Shown here: positions 49,590 to 62,200 of the stretch, piece by piece
Numbering within the stretch: position 1 is the stretch's first letter
Layout of the letters: every line of letters begins with the position of its first letter
Origin: Fasciolopsis buskii
Taxonomy: Eukaryota; Platyhelminthes; Trematoda; Plagiorchiida; Fasciolidae
DNA: 64,000 nt
Direction: 5' to 3'
Assembly (NCBI GenBank): GCA_008360955.1
Contig: LUCM01007273.1
Coordinates: forward strand, 1-64,000
Program-made: the position numbers and the translations under genes
Notes under the pieces: model-generated
Seen by the model: only the letters and a program-made list of their open reading frames with translations
The model's database searches: none
What the model was told of the DNA's origin: nothing

Positions 49590-50640
49590 GATTTATGCTG
49601 CTAGATTTTGGGATGGGAACAGTAGTGGCGGGTCTCCAACATTCCGGGATGGAAGACAAGCCGAACGACGTACTAATCAGACAAATGAATACATCCGTTG
49701 GAGTAACAGCGCCATACATCAAAAGAGATAAGGATATACTGGCAGGACCAACCTTTGTGTTTATTTTAATGGTGCACAGAATGTTGAGCAGCTCGTCTAT
49801 GAACACTTGTAACCTTAACCCTGGTCAAATATGGTCGGCGTATAAGTGAACGGATGGATGAGAGCACGATTGATGCTGTCGACATCCGCATACGATATCG
49901 CAAGTTTCTTCTTTCCACACAACAATCGAATAACTTGTTATATGTATCGGTTGTTGTTTTCACTCACGTGTTGGCTGACGAATATCGTGTCGATGTGTCG
50001 GATTTCAGCTTTTATTAGGTTGGAAATGTACCACGCTCTTGAGTTATTACGGGATTTGTAGAAGCGCTCGTTGCATCCCCTTAGAGATTTCGGTTCCTGG
50101 GTGGAGATCCGGCCACTTTTTAGACGGATGTGCAGCCGATGTCAAAAATCGCGGTGGTCGTCTCTGTGAAAAGTTTGGCATTGTCATTGAGCAGGGGTTC
50201 AAAAGAGAAACAGGCAGATGCGAGTGAAAGGGATTTCTGAAGAAGAATAAAGCTGTTGTGTGAAAAATTACGGAGGCGAACTCGGATTTGATTTGTATGC
50301 CTAATGGAATGGAAGGCTGACCTAGAACTTATCTTGGGACTAACAGAAGCAGACAGTGATCACTGCTTGAAATAGGGGAACTCAGTTTCAGAGAAAATAA
50401 ATCAGGGTGGTTGGTGATGCATCTAAAATAGACCCGCCTCTAGTGGGAGGGTCACTGAGGTCACTCAAATCAAATACAATTAGTGATAAGGTCGATGCAT
50501 GAATAAAATCACCTACGATATTAAGCAGATTGTCCTCAAAAGGAGGAACAACAAATACTAGAAAAGGGTCGAAAAAAGATGCGATAATTTTTTCGTGAGC
50601 AAAATGAGGCATTTTAAAAATTCGCTACCACATTGCCGGT
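49590..50640 (-). mobile_element. CR1-like LINE copy 3, endonuclease end and start of RT
   Basis: On the minus strand the end of the endonuclease (NIVGDFIHASTLSLIVFDL, about 50545-50485) is followed, through decayed sequence, by the start of the RT: SSIPECWRPATTVPIPKSSS at 49655-49598. That RT start repeats 49381-49322 of copy 2 almost base for base. Either a separate truncated insertion sits directly behind copy 2, or the two are parts of one element with an internal duplication. The junction lies at about 49536-49590. Confidence 0.8.
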
Positions 50641-50859
50641 TTGGCGAGAAAACCTAGGATGACGCTGCGTAACGAGACAGTCAATTCCGCTTAGCATTTG
50701 CGTTTAAACAACTCCGGACTTGCCATACCAAATGGCACTTAGGTATTTGACACCTTCGCCCCCTTTGTTTGCGTTTCGTCAAACTTAACGTCACATTCCT
50801 TTTCAAGCTCTTAGGATCGCAAGCACAGCCGGAAACCCCACCGGATTCGCCAATGGGTG

Positions 50860-52740
50860 TTCTTACCTTCTCAGTAATCGACCGTTGTCCGTTGGAATGC
50901 CAAATTCCAAAGCGTTTTTTAGGTCAAAGTTCTTCACAATTTTTTACTCCACCTTGTGGAATAGATTAACGGACCACGTCCGTTCCTGTCAGAGCCTGAC
51001 ACACTTCAGGATTGTATTAGCCAAATGTCCCAACGTACCCTCGTTTCTCAGCTTAACTGGGGTCATTATCATTCTAGACCAAGCTTTCGAAGGCAACCTA
51101 GACTTTTAGCTCAACTCAACTTAGGTGCCCAAATCTGGGCCACCTTATACCGTTTTCCTTCTTAGGACTACAGACACCAACGACTTAGACCTTATGCCAT
51201 CAGTCCTGCACCTCCACCAAGAAAATGAAATAAATCAACGGAAACACACGAAGCTATGCCGTGGTCCAAAGTTTTCTCATATTCCCCACCCACTGGCCTC
51301 CATAATTCTCCATTTTCAGTGCTATTCTCTGTATAAGGTAAGCAGCGCATAGCATGCTGTCCATGATAGCTGGTAGAAAATCAACCTAGTATTCCAGATC
51401 AGTTCCCAGATGTTTGCAGCTGAATAATCGTGCGTCAAAATGGCAACCTGATCCCAGCACAACCCTGGTCACCCTCCCACACATGTCTTTAATTTTTAGC
51501 CAGGCCACTATTTTGATGAATCATCAATAAACCCTCTGACGGTTGGTTTAAGCCAATTCACCCTGACTCTCTGTCCTGTCATGAATCTTGCGCTTTACTC
51601 CTTGGCCTAATTTTTCATTCGAACGACCAAACCTAGTCAGATGATGTCTCTATTTCTCTACCGTTCGTTAATGACCATAACCTGAAGCTGCCACCCGAGC
51701 CAGACTGCGTCTCTCTACAATGTTTCACCTCCAGCACCCTGGCTATACGCACTAATACCAGTTACGCCATCGTAATAGCAACACCAAAGCTACTGGTTTT
51801 TCAATCCTGATAGCCAAATCTGACGTTTAAATACCATCCCGTTCAGTCCAAACCAAGTCGCCGAACCCTCTGGATGCTCCTTGTCACGTTGGTCTTCATG
51901 ACTGGTCAAAAACACAGTTACTGCTGCCACTGGAATGCCATGTGTCCCCCTTCAAGTTCCACACACGTACTGCAGTCTAAGATCAAAATGTGCGATAATA
52001 AATGAGAGCATAGAGAATATTCCTGATAGGTTCATTCAAAAACTTTTACTTCTTACACAACTGCTTCTTCTAATGCACCTCTCAACTCAGTTTGCCGTCA
52101 GCCGCATAGGGATGAATTATTCAGTTCTGAGGGTTTCATATTCTCTCCGCAAAAGTTTCATGTAATCTTATTCTTCAGATAGCTCACCAGGCTTGCTAGT
52201 ATTCCCCCGCCTTTTTCAGCATTTCATCGGCAGTTTATTGCTGTTAAATGCGAAGTCTTTGTTCAACTTGCATAACGCTCTTATTGTTTTTGACTAATTT
52301 TCATCCAATTATCAAATTCCACCGATCTTGACTTCCTCAGCTGAACTTTTCTTTCCTTCATGCAACGCTCTTGACGATTGTGCCTCCGGCAATATTTTCA
52401 CATCCGCCATTGAGCTCCTCTCAATTGTTACGCCAGCGATACACACATTTAGTGTACTTAAAGGCGAATTGCAATGAGCTGCTTAGGAACGGTTCCAGGA
52501 ACCGTGCATAATTTTGCAAAACACTTTTTTCAGTTTCCTTTTTTGTCTCGCGCAGTTGTGCACTGCCTATTACTTTGCAGATTCTGATCGCGCCGTCCAA
52601 GTAATCTAGCACAGCATATATCTCCGTTTCCTTTCTGATTTCCATTATTCACAGTTTCTTTGCATCATCCATATACAAATTTGATCTTGCCTTGCCCATG
52701 CCCCTCGCTAATCGAGAAATATAAGACACAATTCTTCGAA
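50860..52740 (+). mobile_element. CR1/Jockey-type LINE 3' end (second family), copy 1
   Basis: The frame 50885-51109 keeps FFTIFYSTLWNRLTDHVRSCQSL and the following THFRIVL: the FFSxRVVNxWNxLPxxVV...LxxFKxxL tail common to CR1/Jockey reverse transcriptases. About 1.6 kb of sequence without frames follows, ending in a 50-base motif (52678-52730) that recurs twice at 58.5-58.7 kb. I read the whole as RT C-terminus plus 3' UTR. The rest of the RT is missing. Confidence 0.55.
52678..52730 (+). repeat. LINE 3'-end motif, copy 1
   Basis: TTTGATCTTGCCTTGCCCAT...AATCGAGAAATATAAGA. It matches 58496-58548 and 58638-58690. Common core: TTGATyTTr, then CTCGnnnATCGAGAAATnTA. Confidence 0.65.
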
Positions 52741-55700
52741 AAAAGTTGTCTTCCAGCCAGCATGAGTGTTTCTTCTAGACCGGTGGGTCGATTATTGAGG
52801 TGCAGTAATGTGTGATCGAAGTCCACGTTGAGAAACAAAACGGATTTTAACCAACAGTAATTCCGATCGATTGCAGCGGCGAACGGAGAATGTGAATGAA
52901 CAAAGTATCGGACAAGAAATCAACGAAACAATAATAGCACCGATTTCTATCTCGGTCAGTCAAAGGTACGGATGTGTGAGTACATGACTGCACTGGTAAA
53001 TCGAAAAAATGTCATGCTGCTTACAAATGAAATGGATGGATTAACTGGAATCGTGATTGACACGGTGCTGTTGGAAATTGCAATGAATTGAAACGGATGC
53101 GCCATTCACAGCCGTGTTATGGAATATGACATCCATGGAAATTTGTAAACGTAAGACTCAAGGGATAATGCTTAGTGAAGGAGCTATTTTGGTTCATATT
53201 GCAACGCTACACAAGTAGTGTCATTCGGCTACCGGAATGAGAAAGTGTTCGTAATCCAGTGCCAGTTTGGGACGCTAGATTAATTCAAAATAGGACTAAC
53301 CTGATCAAACTTTCCCACACTGAACCACAGTAGTCGCCATACGGATGACGGAAGTGCCTTTTGGTGCCAAGCGTCGCCAATTTATCTTTCGGCACGTCCT
53401 GCTTCAAGCTTTAGTTTTAAAGTAACATTTGGCATTCGGCCCTGACAAAATTTGGTTCATTGTCAAAGTATATTGTTGGACTGCGCGCCTCACTAATCCG
53501 TGCATTGCTGCAGCCTCTGCGGGAACGAATTTGCGTCCCTCCACTGTGTAATTTCGAGGTGTATGGCTCGACATTTCATGCAAACTATCCGCCATTCTTA
53601 TCTTTAGTGCTTCCCGTATTTTACACATACGGGAAGGAAATAGCTATTCATGATGTCGTCGAATGGCCACCAACCAGATATAACTCTGTTTTGGAAGCGG
53701 AGCCATTAATTGCATTTTCATTGCGAACAAGCGCCCTAGACATTGTTTGCATCGCTTATTGACGGGTTCTCTCTGATATTTAGTTGGCCGAGAAGATTTC
53801 CAGGTGCATAGGACTATTGGATGTCCACTTTGTAAGTTGGAATTCAATCTCCTTTAAGAGTTCCGTCTACCCTACACCTAGTCCTTAGATGTGTCCCCCC
53901 CACCAGAGTGATCGGGTCAGTCTTCAATATGAAAGAATGCTACTAACTCTATCCGCTGATGCCGCGTATGCCCACCCTCCTCAGTTACACATAAGAGCAG
54001 TGGTACTGCACCGAATCGATCGGACGTCACCTTGTGTTCTGCAACTGGTGCGTCTGGCCCTCTCAGCCCACCACGAGGAAAACAGTGTTTTTCCACCCTC
54101 GTCCGAAATATTTGACAGCGTGAACATTTATCTTATTGCGGCAGACCCTGCAGGTTTACCCAATGGAAAGCGATACAGAACCTCAATCAGTAAGGTTGTC
54201 CAACGTGGCCCTTGCAACGGACGACCATTGAGCTAATTTCCGTGAAACTGCGAGTTTGAAAATAACCCAAAGTTTTTCTGGGCTTTCAGGGTTCATTGAA
54301 GGTCAGTGAGACATTTTACATGTTTTCTCCCACCCTACGCATGGCCACCTTTTCTACACACCCAAGGGCTTCGTGATACACCATTACCTATCGGTGCTGT
54401 CCCAACAAACATCTTTAGCGGCAAAGTCTTCCACGTAAATGTAGGAACACCTGAAGTACATCTGCCCTGCCACTCGCGATATACCCGGCCTGCAGACGAC
54501 TCGGGAGCTGCGTCTTTAGACGACTGGGAATAATTTTGTCTCCCTCACACCGCCTACAACGAAATGACGGCTTTGTTTGATGCCTTGTGGCGACCATCTT
54601 CTATGTCACGAAATCCCTGACCGTGTAGTCGGTTGAACTGTCCCTCCACTTTGAAGCCCCGCAGTGATGTAGTTGACCAGAAGGCTTTTTTCGAGGGACG
54701 ATATAGTATCTATCCCAATGGTGTTTGCGTTCAGTTTGGCGCCTGACGATCGCCGACTTCCTGCTTCACAATGGCGTGCCTCCGGCAAGTTGCATCCGAG
54801 TAGCGGGTCCGCTGTTTCACTTTTCCAATGGGCCACAATCACGTCCTGCACGTGAGACCACCTGGGCAAAATCGCACCGAGTGGGTTCGTAGCTTCCATC
54901 GAAAGGTTGGTCAGTGTGCATACTTCCATCTTCTCGATACTTTCCTTGTTGTGTAGAAAAACGGGCTGCAACCCCGCCCGACCGGCAGCCATGACCTGCA
55001 CGCCGCTCAACATGCTCACTTCTAAGGACGTCGGAGTTTTTGAACGTTGGTGTTTTTGCGTAGGTTGCTCACTCACCAAAGTTATATGCCACCCACCGTC
55101 AGTAAACAGAAGTAGGATTGAGCACTTCGGCAGCCACTACACCTAAGCGAACTGGTTTTTGGGTAGCCTGAGAAACTGAGTTGACATCACTGGTCTCTGC
55201 AGTATCACGAGCGATCACTACCTTAGAATATTAGAGCATTTTGAGTTGCCCACCCAGGCAGCGTCATTCAGCATAGTAAGATTTTATCCTGCAATTTGCT
55301 GCGCGGTGCGAGTTGTTGAGAGAAGTAAGGCAGACTCCATTGATTTTGCTACACTCCCGCACTCCTCCACCGGGCCCTGTGGTCATCTCGGATTATGATT
55401 TCCGCTTCTTTTGTCCAAGGGCTCTCAATGCGATGGCACATGGCGGACAATGCTTTCCAACGTGTGCATTGCGTCCAGGTCATTTCTGTTTCTCACGTGA
55501 CCTGGAGAAAAAGCGCAATTTTCTATCTTTCTCCGTGTATCCGACATGGCTCAAGCCTCTCCTCTGATAGGTCATACCTCAGACATTGCTCCACCATTCA
55601 GACTTCGGCAACCTAAGCGTTTGTTCGAACAAACCACTCATTACGTTCTTCGGCCTAGTATATCGCTAAACAGTCTCTCACATGGAGCATCTACTGGTAG

Positions 55701-56283
55701 CCCCCGTGCATGACGTTGAAAACAGTGTGTAAGATACAAAAGTTTGTGTCCCGGGTTCGGCAAACTGGAATTAATGGAACTTCCGAACGGCTTCCTGGAG
55801 TTGCAGTACTGCACGATTTGCCCGTCGAACACCGACAACTCCGTCCTGGGTTAGTGAAAGGGTGATTAGGTGAGAGGATGGAGGCGCCTGATCTGTGTAC
55901 GACCTTTATTACCTATTAGCTATATTTTCTCGCATGGAGCTTCAAAAAGAAATGTTTCTTCCGCATGCGTCCTGACTGTAACTCCTCGGTCTGCAATTAA
56001 GGAGCGGCTAACTTACTCTCGTATTCTGCAATCCTTCACCAATAAACATAGGTGTTCTTCCAGACAGTATTGCTGAACTATCAAAGATCAACGAAGGGCT
56101 GGGAGATCACACGGACTTGAGGAGATCAAGGACAACCAAAATATCACCAGAATTGTCCCGAGTTATTTATTGATCCTGTCCCACATGTAATCCTCCTCTG
56201 GGTATTGGGAGATTTTCTTTTCGCAGTTTGATCGATTTGACTATTATAATCAGGGTTTATGTAGTACGCAGCTTAGGCTGAAT
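52741..56283. other. Unassigned 3.5 kb with one longer minus-strand frame
   Basis: No known gene. The longest frame is 54606-55079 on the minus strand (157 codons). It is rich in Ser, Leu and Gly and shows no motif I recognise. It overlaps open frames on the other strand, so coding status is doubtful. No LTR, protease or integrase motif was found despite a search for them. Confidence 0.3.
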
Positions 56284-56575
56284 CCCAAATTCAAAACAAT
56301 TTGTTGTCAAATTCCAATGTGCCGGATTGTAAGTTTAATCTATATACGAGCGCAAACGAATCTCAATTCTGCGGTCACAAAGGCTCAAAAAAGAGAGCCA
56401 GTGTTACTGCACAGACATAAGCCAGTAGTTCATGCGGCTCCCAGAACAATGAGTGTCAAAGCCGCGCGGTCAGTGCGAACAAACAAACTTTCAAGCAAAC
56501 AAATCATGTATAGCATAAATAATCAGCTTTTGTGTGAGTGTTTCTACAAGTGCTGATCCCAAAGGTGCTTTTGGA
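56284..56575 (+). repeat. Interspersed repeat R3, copy 2
   Basis: Partner of 46821-47105, same orientation, 9.5 kb away. Lengths agree to within 10 bases, so the boundaries of this repeat unit are probably close to those given. Confidence 0.65.
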
Positions 56576-57335
56576 GGTTGTTCTAAGTCAAGCGCTGCAA
56601 TACTTTGCTGATTAGTTTTTTCCTCTTCACTCCTGCGATGTGCTTTCCGAATATGTGATACACATGATGACCATCTGACTTGTACGGCCTACACCTGCCT
56701 ATGGCAGATATTCTTTGGTCCTAAACTAACACTCTGAGAACCAGGGAGCTAAGATTGGTAGAAGCCAGCTACTCTTACGATATTATCCCGGTAACGGAAA
56801 CCTAGTTAATTGATGACAAACGTACATCTTCGTTCTACTTGGCTAGTTAAAGCTGCCAACAAAAAGTAGGTCACACCCTAGAGTTGGTTGTCTGGCCTAA
56901 GTAAAACGTCCCCGCAGATCTTCCGCACCCCAACACCCACTGCTCGTGTTTATCCCCCGATGGCCCCCTAGCTTCATAATCAACTACATGTGCTCGCAGT
57001 CCACAAGGATACATAAACCGCCCTGAATTTTAATAATTGCAAAAAGGTTCTCACTCAAACGCTCAATAACCTCTCTGGCACTCCCTCCAGCTCAGTTGAA
57101 AAAAATTTACCGCGTTTTCTAATGTCGTTCTCGGTTCAAATTACCAGCTGTTTGGAACGCCACGGACTTTTTCTCTTTGCACGTAAAATCCCCTTTGGAT
57201 ATCGCGATAGCATTTATTAAAGGCTACTCTTTACTGACAACACCGACAATATTCCGCGCACCGAAAAACACGAAATTATGACTATAGATAGGTAACCATC
57301 CACCTCATTTGACGTTGCTGGCATCATGACCATGA
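56576..57335. other. Unassigned sequence before the second-family LINE
   Basis: No recognisable domain. It may contain decayed endonuclease or linker of the LINE that follows, but no conserved block is visible. Confidence 0.35.
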
Positions 57336-58495
57336 TTATTATACCAGGGCACTCTACAGGACTGGACCTAATGGCATCTCACCAATCCTACTTTGCACCA
57401 TTGCTCCATACCTTCCTCAGCTTCTTTTAAATCCGTTCTTGCTCCTCATGTTCCAAGCTGCTTTCCAGACTCTTAGGAATACCTTCATTTTTGTTCCACA
57501 CCAGGAAAAGGTATTTTCATGAACCTGAGAACCAACGCCTCATCAATCTCACTCCAACACACATAAGCTTATGGAAAAGGTTGTTAAAGAACAGCTGGTA
57601 AATTTCCTAACAAATCACAAACTTAACAGTTCTTACCAACAGGGCTTCCAGAGGGGTCACCCATGCCCTAGTTGCCAGAGTGAATTCTAGATCCTAGTAA
57701 CTCAGAATGCTAATGTCCACTGGTGGCGGCCTAAAATATTTATTGACAAGGAGAAAGCGTTCGAGCGTGATGCATACTGCCGAAGTCTGGCCAAAACTGG
57801 GACTAATGAATAAGCTCATATTGTGGTTGTCATCATGCCCTTTGAGCGCTTTTGAATCGTCAATATCAACGGATTTTTGTCTTAGCTCCGCGTAATTTCC
57901 TGTGGAGTAATTCGGGGGGCGTCCCTGATCCTCTTCTATTCCTGCTGATTAGTAAATACAAATTTAGTATAGAAAACAACTTCTGTCTGCTAATGACATC
58001 AAATACCTTGGTCACTCGAAGCTGACTCAATGAATCCCACCCCTGCATTTGTGAAGGAAAACCTGAATCCTCCTGTCGCCGCTCTCCTTGCCCAACGGTT
58101 TGTGCCTCCAGAATTTTCGAGTTTTATACTGCCTTTTTTGATTACCAGTCTAGTTTTCGCTCATCCCCATTCCGTTATCGCATCCGTACTGATCCTCATC
58201 TCCACCATATAACTCTCTTGATTATAGAGTACCCCGGCCAACAGACGGCGACAGCCATTGCCCTCCAGCCATATTTTGCGCCCGCGATACGCACCTTTGC
58301 TGCATTCAAACAATATAACTCGCAGTGCAGGACTGGAAATCAGCCACAGAAAAATCTTTGCGAATCATTACCTAGCTTTGAGTTAAAGCCCCCTGCTCGG
58401 GAAACCACATTGTCTGGTATGATCTTGTGAGCGAACCACATTGCATTGCATATTTGGTTTCCGTTTTCCGTGTCTTTACTGTGCTTTCTTGGCCT

Positions 58496-58548
58496 AATTT
58501 TGATCTTATCTTGCTCATGACTCTCGTATATCGAGAAATATACGAAAA
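58496..58548 (+). repeat. LINE 3'-end motif, copy 2
   Basis: TTTTGATCTTATCTTGCTCA...ATCGAGAAATATACGA, closest to the copy at 52678-52730. Confidence 0.65.
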
Positions 58549-58637
58549 CAAACAAACCTTCCCAATTACTAGAGGTTGCTCTCACCCCCTGTCACTTCGA
58601 TTTATAGTGTCCGCATTTCCTGTGCATTATCTATGTA

Positions 58638-58690
58638 AAAAATTGATTTTGCTCCGCGCATGCATCTCGCAAATCGAGAAATGTACATTA
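58638..58690 (+). repeat. LINE 3'-end motif, copy 3
   Basis: AAATTGATTTTGCTCCGCGC...AATCGAGAAATGTACATTA, 90 bases after copy 2 and in the same orientation. Confidence 0.6.
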
Positions 58691-59290
58691 TCATATTTTC
58701 GTATAACCGGTGTACCAATTGGTTTGAAATTTTCTGCCTACAAATGCGTTGTAGTATCAAATGCAATGCTTTCCCAAGCACCTTGTTAACAAATAGTATA
58801 CCCGTTTGTTTGATACAAACGATTGGAGATTCGGGACTCAGGTACTCTCGTTCTTTGATTCCACAAGCAAGCCCACTGCAAAACCACCGTCGGTGAAAGG
58901 ACCGCTACAGTGACCCTAAGTGCTTTCGTCACTGGAGATTCCAGACCATTCACTTTCAACTCCCTGCTGGGTCCCATCTCGAGTATTTCCCAATTCTTTC
59001 ACGCACATACGTGAGGCTCATTGAACCGCCATCGAAAGAGTACAGGGCGTTCGCTGGAAACCTGACTGGTCCCTCTTCTTAGCTGATCCTCGGTGTTGGA
59101 TATGAGTTCCTCGGCCTTGAACCACTATGGCTTCGTCGTGTCAGAATAAATCTCGCAATCATCCTAAGTCTTTATTACGCTAAGGCTCATGCTGCCACAA
59201 ACGTCATAAGTGAACCCATTATCCTATGCACCAACATTGTAGCAGATACTAATCTAAGAGTATCCCCTGGTTTGACCATTGATCGGGGTT

Positions 59291-62200
59291 AAGGTCCACA
59301 GGATTAGTTAATCTAAATGCTGGGACAAACTTCCCACGTCGCTGTGGCAATCTCCAGCTAAAAAAGGTACTATAGCACCAGCTCTATTTTGGCCTGTCTG
59401 AAGTTAACTTTGGACTGGGTGAGGCTGACTGTAGTGGGCGAAAGCGGGAGTTTTCAATGAGTGTGATCCAATAAGCTGGTTCCTGGGGCGGGTCCTAACC
59501 GCAAGCTACAGTTTGGCTGAATAGTGCAAGCCCACTTCGCGATAAACAGAGCGAAGCACTTCAAGCTACGTTTCGTGACGTCTTTTGGGAAACCGAGGGT
59601 ATTTATTCCTCTACAGAAGCTGATGATCGGGGCACATTTAGGATACTGCGAGCAGGGATAGACACAGTTCTTAAAAAGGGCTGTGAAATGAATTGAAGTT
59701 CACAACGGTCAACAACTGGAATGTTGAAGGGCAGGAAAGCCGGCAATGATCAAACCGGATAGAATATCCACTGTGTGAGCTACTTAAGCATTCCAGCCTA
59801 ACAAGCTAATTCCTAAAAATGTGGAAGACCTGTGCAGTCAGCTCGATATTCACGTAAGTCAGTCGGTGCTAACTTCAAAATCAGCATTCATTTGGGCTTC
59901 TATCGGTAGCCCCGAAATTCACAGAAAGCCCGGTTGATGTGCTGCGCAACGTCTCTGAGGGTGATTTATTGTACGATGCACAGTGCGGGTTTATAGGACA
60001 TATTTTGCTAAACAAACACGACTGAGTCTCTGGACTGGCAGAACGGGGCAGTGGTCAAAGGAGATCATTTCGTTGAACTTTTCTAAGGCCTTATACCAAA
60101 TGAGCCATCTTTTGCACGATTACAAGACATCAGGCTGGATGAAACCACATCACCAGAGTGTCGCACAATCTCAGCAGCGGTAAATTTTAAGTGAATGGGG
60201 CTGTTTCCAGAGGCTTTCACGGTCCAAGCAGGATGACACATATTAGACCCATTTTTGTCCACCGTTTTTCGTGACTAGCCTTCCTCTGCTAGTGGGATCC
60301 AGGTACGCGGATGCCATAAAGATCCGCCCTGAAGTAGCTGTGGCAAATGTGCAGGGACTGAAAGCAAACCGTGAAAACCCACACTGATGATTGGTCAACA
60401 ACAGCCTCCCATTCGACGCAGGTAAGCGCATGGTAATGCACATAAATGGACACCGTGTCAAGGGTGAGCAGTCGCGGGAAATCTGCCGAAGAGAACAGCG
60501 CAAGGAGGGATCTGGGTTCCAGCTTGTCAGATGACCTGTCACCGACGGCCAACTGTGACGTTCTAGCCTGAAACACTATTCTGAGGCTGAGATAAATCAG
60601 TGTCATTCTGGACAGTTTCACTCCTGACTAAGTCTCGAAGGTGTTCATAATCCTAATCCCGAAATGAATGGCCAGGCCTTTCTTCCATTTCTTAAGGACG
60701 GACAAGGTGCAATTAAGGAAGTTCCAAGTAGGGCCGCCTAACGGGTACGTGGTCTCGGGAACCTAGCCTATCACGACAGACTCCGCCCTTTGAACCCACA
60801 TAGTGTGGGTTGCAGGCGATAAAGAACTAACTTTATAACATTAAGGTATACCCTATTAAGACAGGGACATCCTAACACACTAGTTCAGATAAACGCTCAC
60901 ACAGGCGTACCACTGGCATTCAATGAAACCAGAGGGACAGCATCCGGGACAAGTTTTCCTAGCTAGGGTATGTCCTACGTGAAACTCATTAACGGAGGTT
61001 GCAGTGCATCCAGGAAGCTAAGTGCGTCCGAAGTATGGCCAGACATGCTCGTAGGTGACCGGCAATTCGGTGATCTACTTGAAGCGGCACTGACAGCGTT
61101 AGACGCAGTGCCTTACTCGTTGAGTCGGGGGGACCATCCGATGTTAGACATGGCCATGGAGGAATGACCATATGACATTTGTTACTGAATGACCAGATGC
61201 GCTCACGTGTTTGCGTATGTGCCAAGGACTGGTTCACCCCATGTACGCCTAAGACGAGGTATTCACCTCACCAAATTCCACGTTTATTGTTTTTCGGCCT
61301 TCTCTCAGGGATGGCCGGCAGTCATCCGCAGAAAATGACACCGGAGTAGACTGGAGGCAGCACCATGCTAATCCTGAAACAGTATCTGTGATGATATGAT
61401 TTCCATCTTTCCCACGACACCAACATGAACCAGCCATCGCAGCTGGATTGCAGAATTTTGGAACATCTCCAAAGGGAAATGGAAAAAGCGAAGATAAAAT
61501 GACAAAAATAAAGAGCGATAGGCAAAAAAAGGTTCACAAAGAAGAACATGTGAACTGCGGTGGCAAAAAAGCAGAAGAAAGAGACGAAGATGAATCAAAG
61601 AAAGGTCCAACCGACAGAAAACCTGGTGTTAATTGACGACAGGAGAAGACGGCTGGGACTAAATCTGATGAAATGGTAGGGCAGTGAATTGAAAAAGAGG
61701 GCCGTTGGAACCACGACACAAAGACGGGCTACGGCCAAAAAGGAGGTGAAGAAAAGAAGAGAGAAATAGATGTGAACGAAGACGGCGAAAAAGTTGAAAA
61801 AGAAAAATTTTACAGCTTGAATTTAACGCATCCTTGAAAACGCAAGCACAAACCAAATAACCACGAAAAACCCATACACTCAAGAACCGCATGTATCGCT
61901 GTAGACCGTCTGTCGGGCGTTCTGCGGATATGATGCCGTTTAGTATCCGGTTAAACCAACGGCAGCCGCCGCCAGCCGTTGCAGTAAATGGGCCATCCGT
62001 CTTCTTTACTCATCTCATCTTCCCTTTCCTTTCATGTCGGTTCTCTGGCAGCTGCTGTTTCCCTTCCGTATTCACATTCTCCTCTCTACATTTTTGGTTT
62101 CATCAAGAGCACAGTGAGCCTGAAAGAGTTTGCTCCTGTATGGGTTTATTAAAAAGGATATGAATGTGTGCAGTGCAGTGCACCGTGGAACCACTTCAAA

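Larger units (their letters stand above)
58025..58725 (+). mobile_element. Insertion into the LINE, carrying two LINE 3'-end motifs
   Basis: This segment splits the RT of the surrounding LINE after its damaged active-site box. It carries the 3'-end motif twice in direct order, at 58496-58548 and 58638-58690, which suggests two nested or tandem 5'-truncated insertions of related elements. No coding part is visible in it. Confidence 0.5.
57336..59290 (+). mobile_element. CR1/Jockey-type LINE RT, second family, copy 2, interrupted
   Basis: The 5' half (57340-58020) keeps TGPNGISPILL, NQRLINLTPTHI with MEKVVKEQLVNFLTNHKL, a SSYQQGFQRGHPCP-like block (57630-57665), then FIDKEKAFERDAYC (motif A, with the first Asp kept) and SANDIKYL near 57990 in place of FADDIKIW. 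The 3' half resumes at about 58725 (SKCNAF-like), with HLEYFPILSRTYVRLIEPPS (58978-59036) and YEFLGLEPLWLRRVRINLAI (59100-59160), the CR1 RT connection region. The roughly 700 bases between (58025-58725) do not belong. Many stops and shifts; inactive. Confidence 0.75.

Noticed and set aside
53400..55600. Possible LTR retrotransposon
   Set aside because: I looked for protease, RNase H, integrase and RT motifs and for long terminal repeats, and found none.
61448..61636. Lys/Glu-rich small frame
   Set aside because: Low-complexity purine-rich DNA produces such frames by chance; there is no supporting context.
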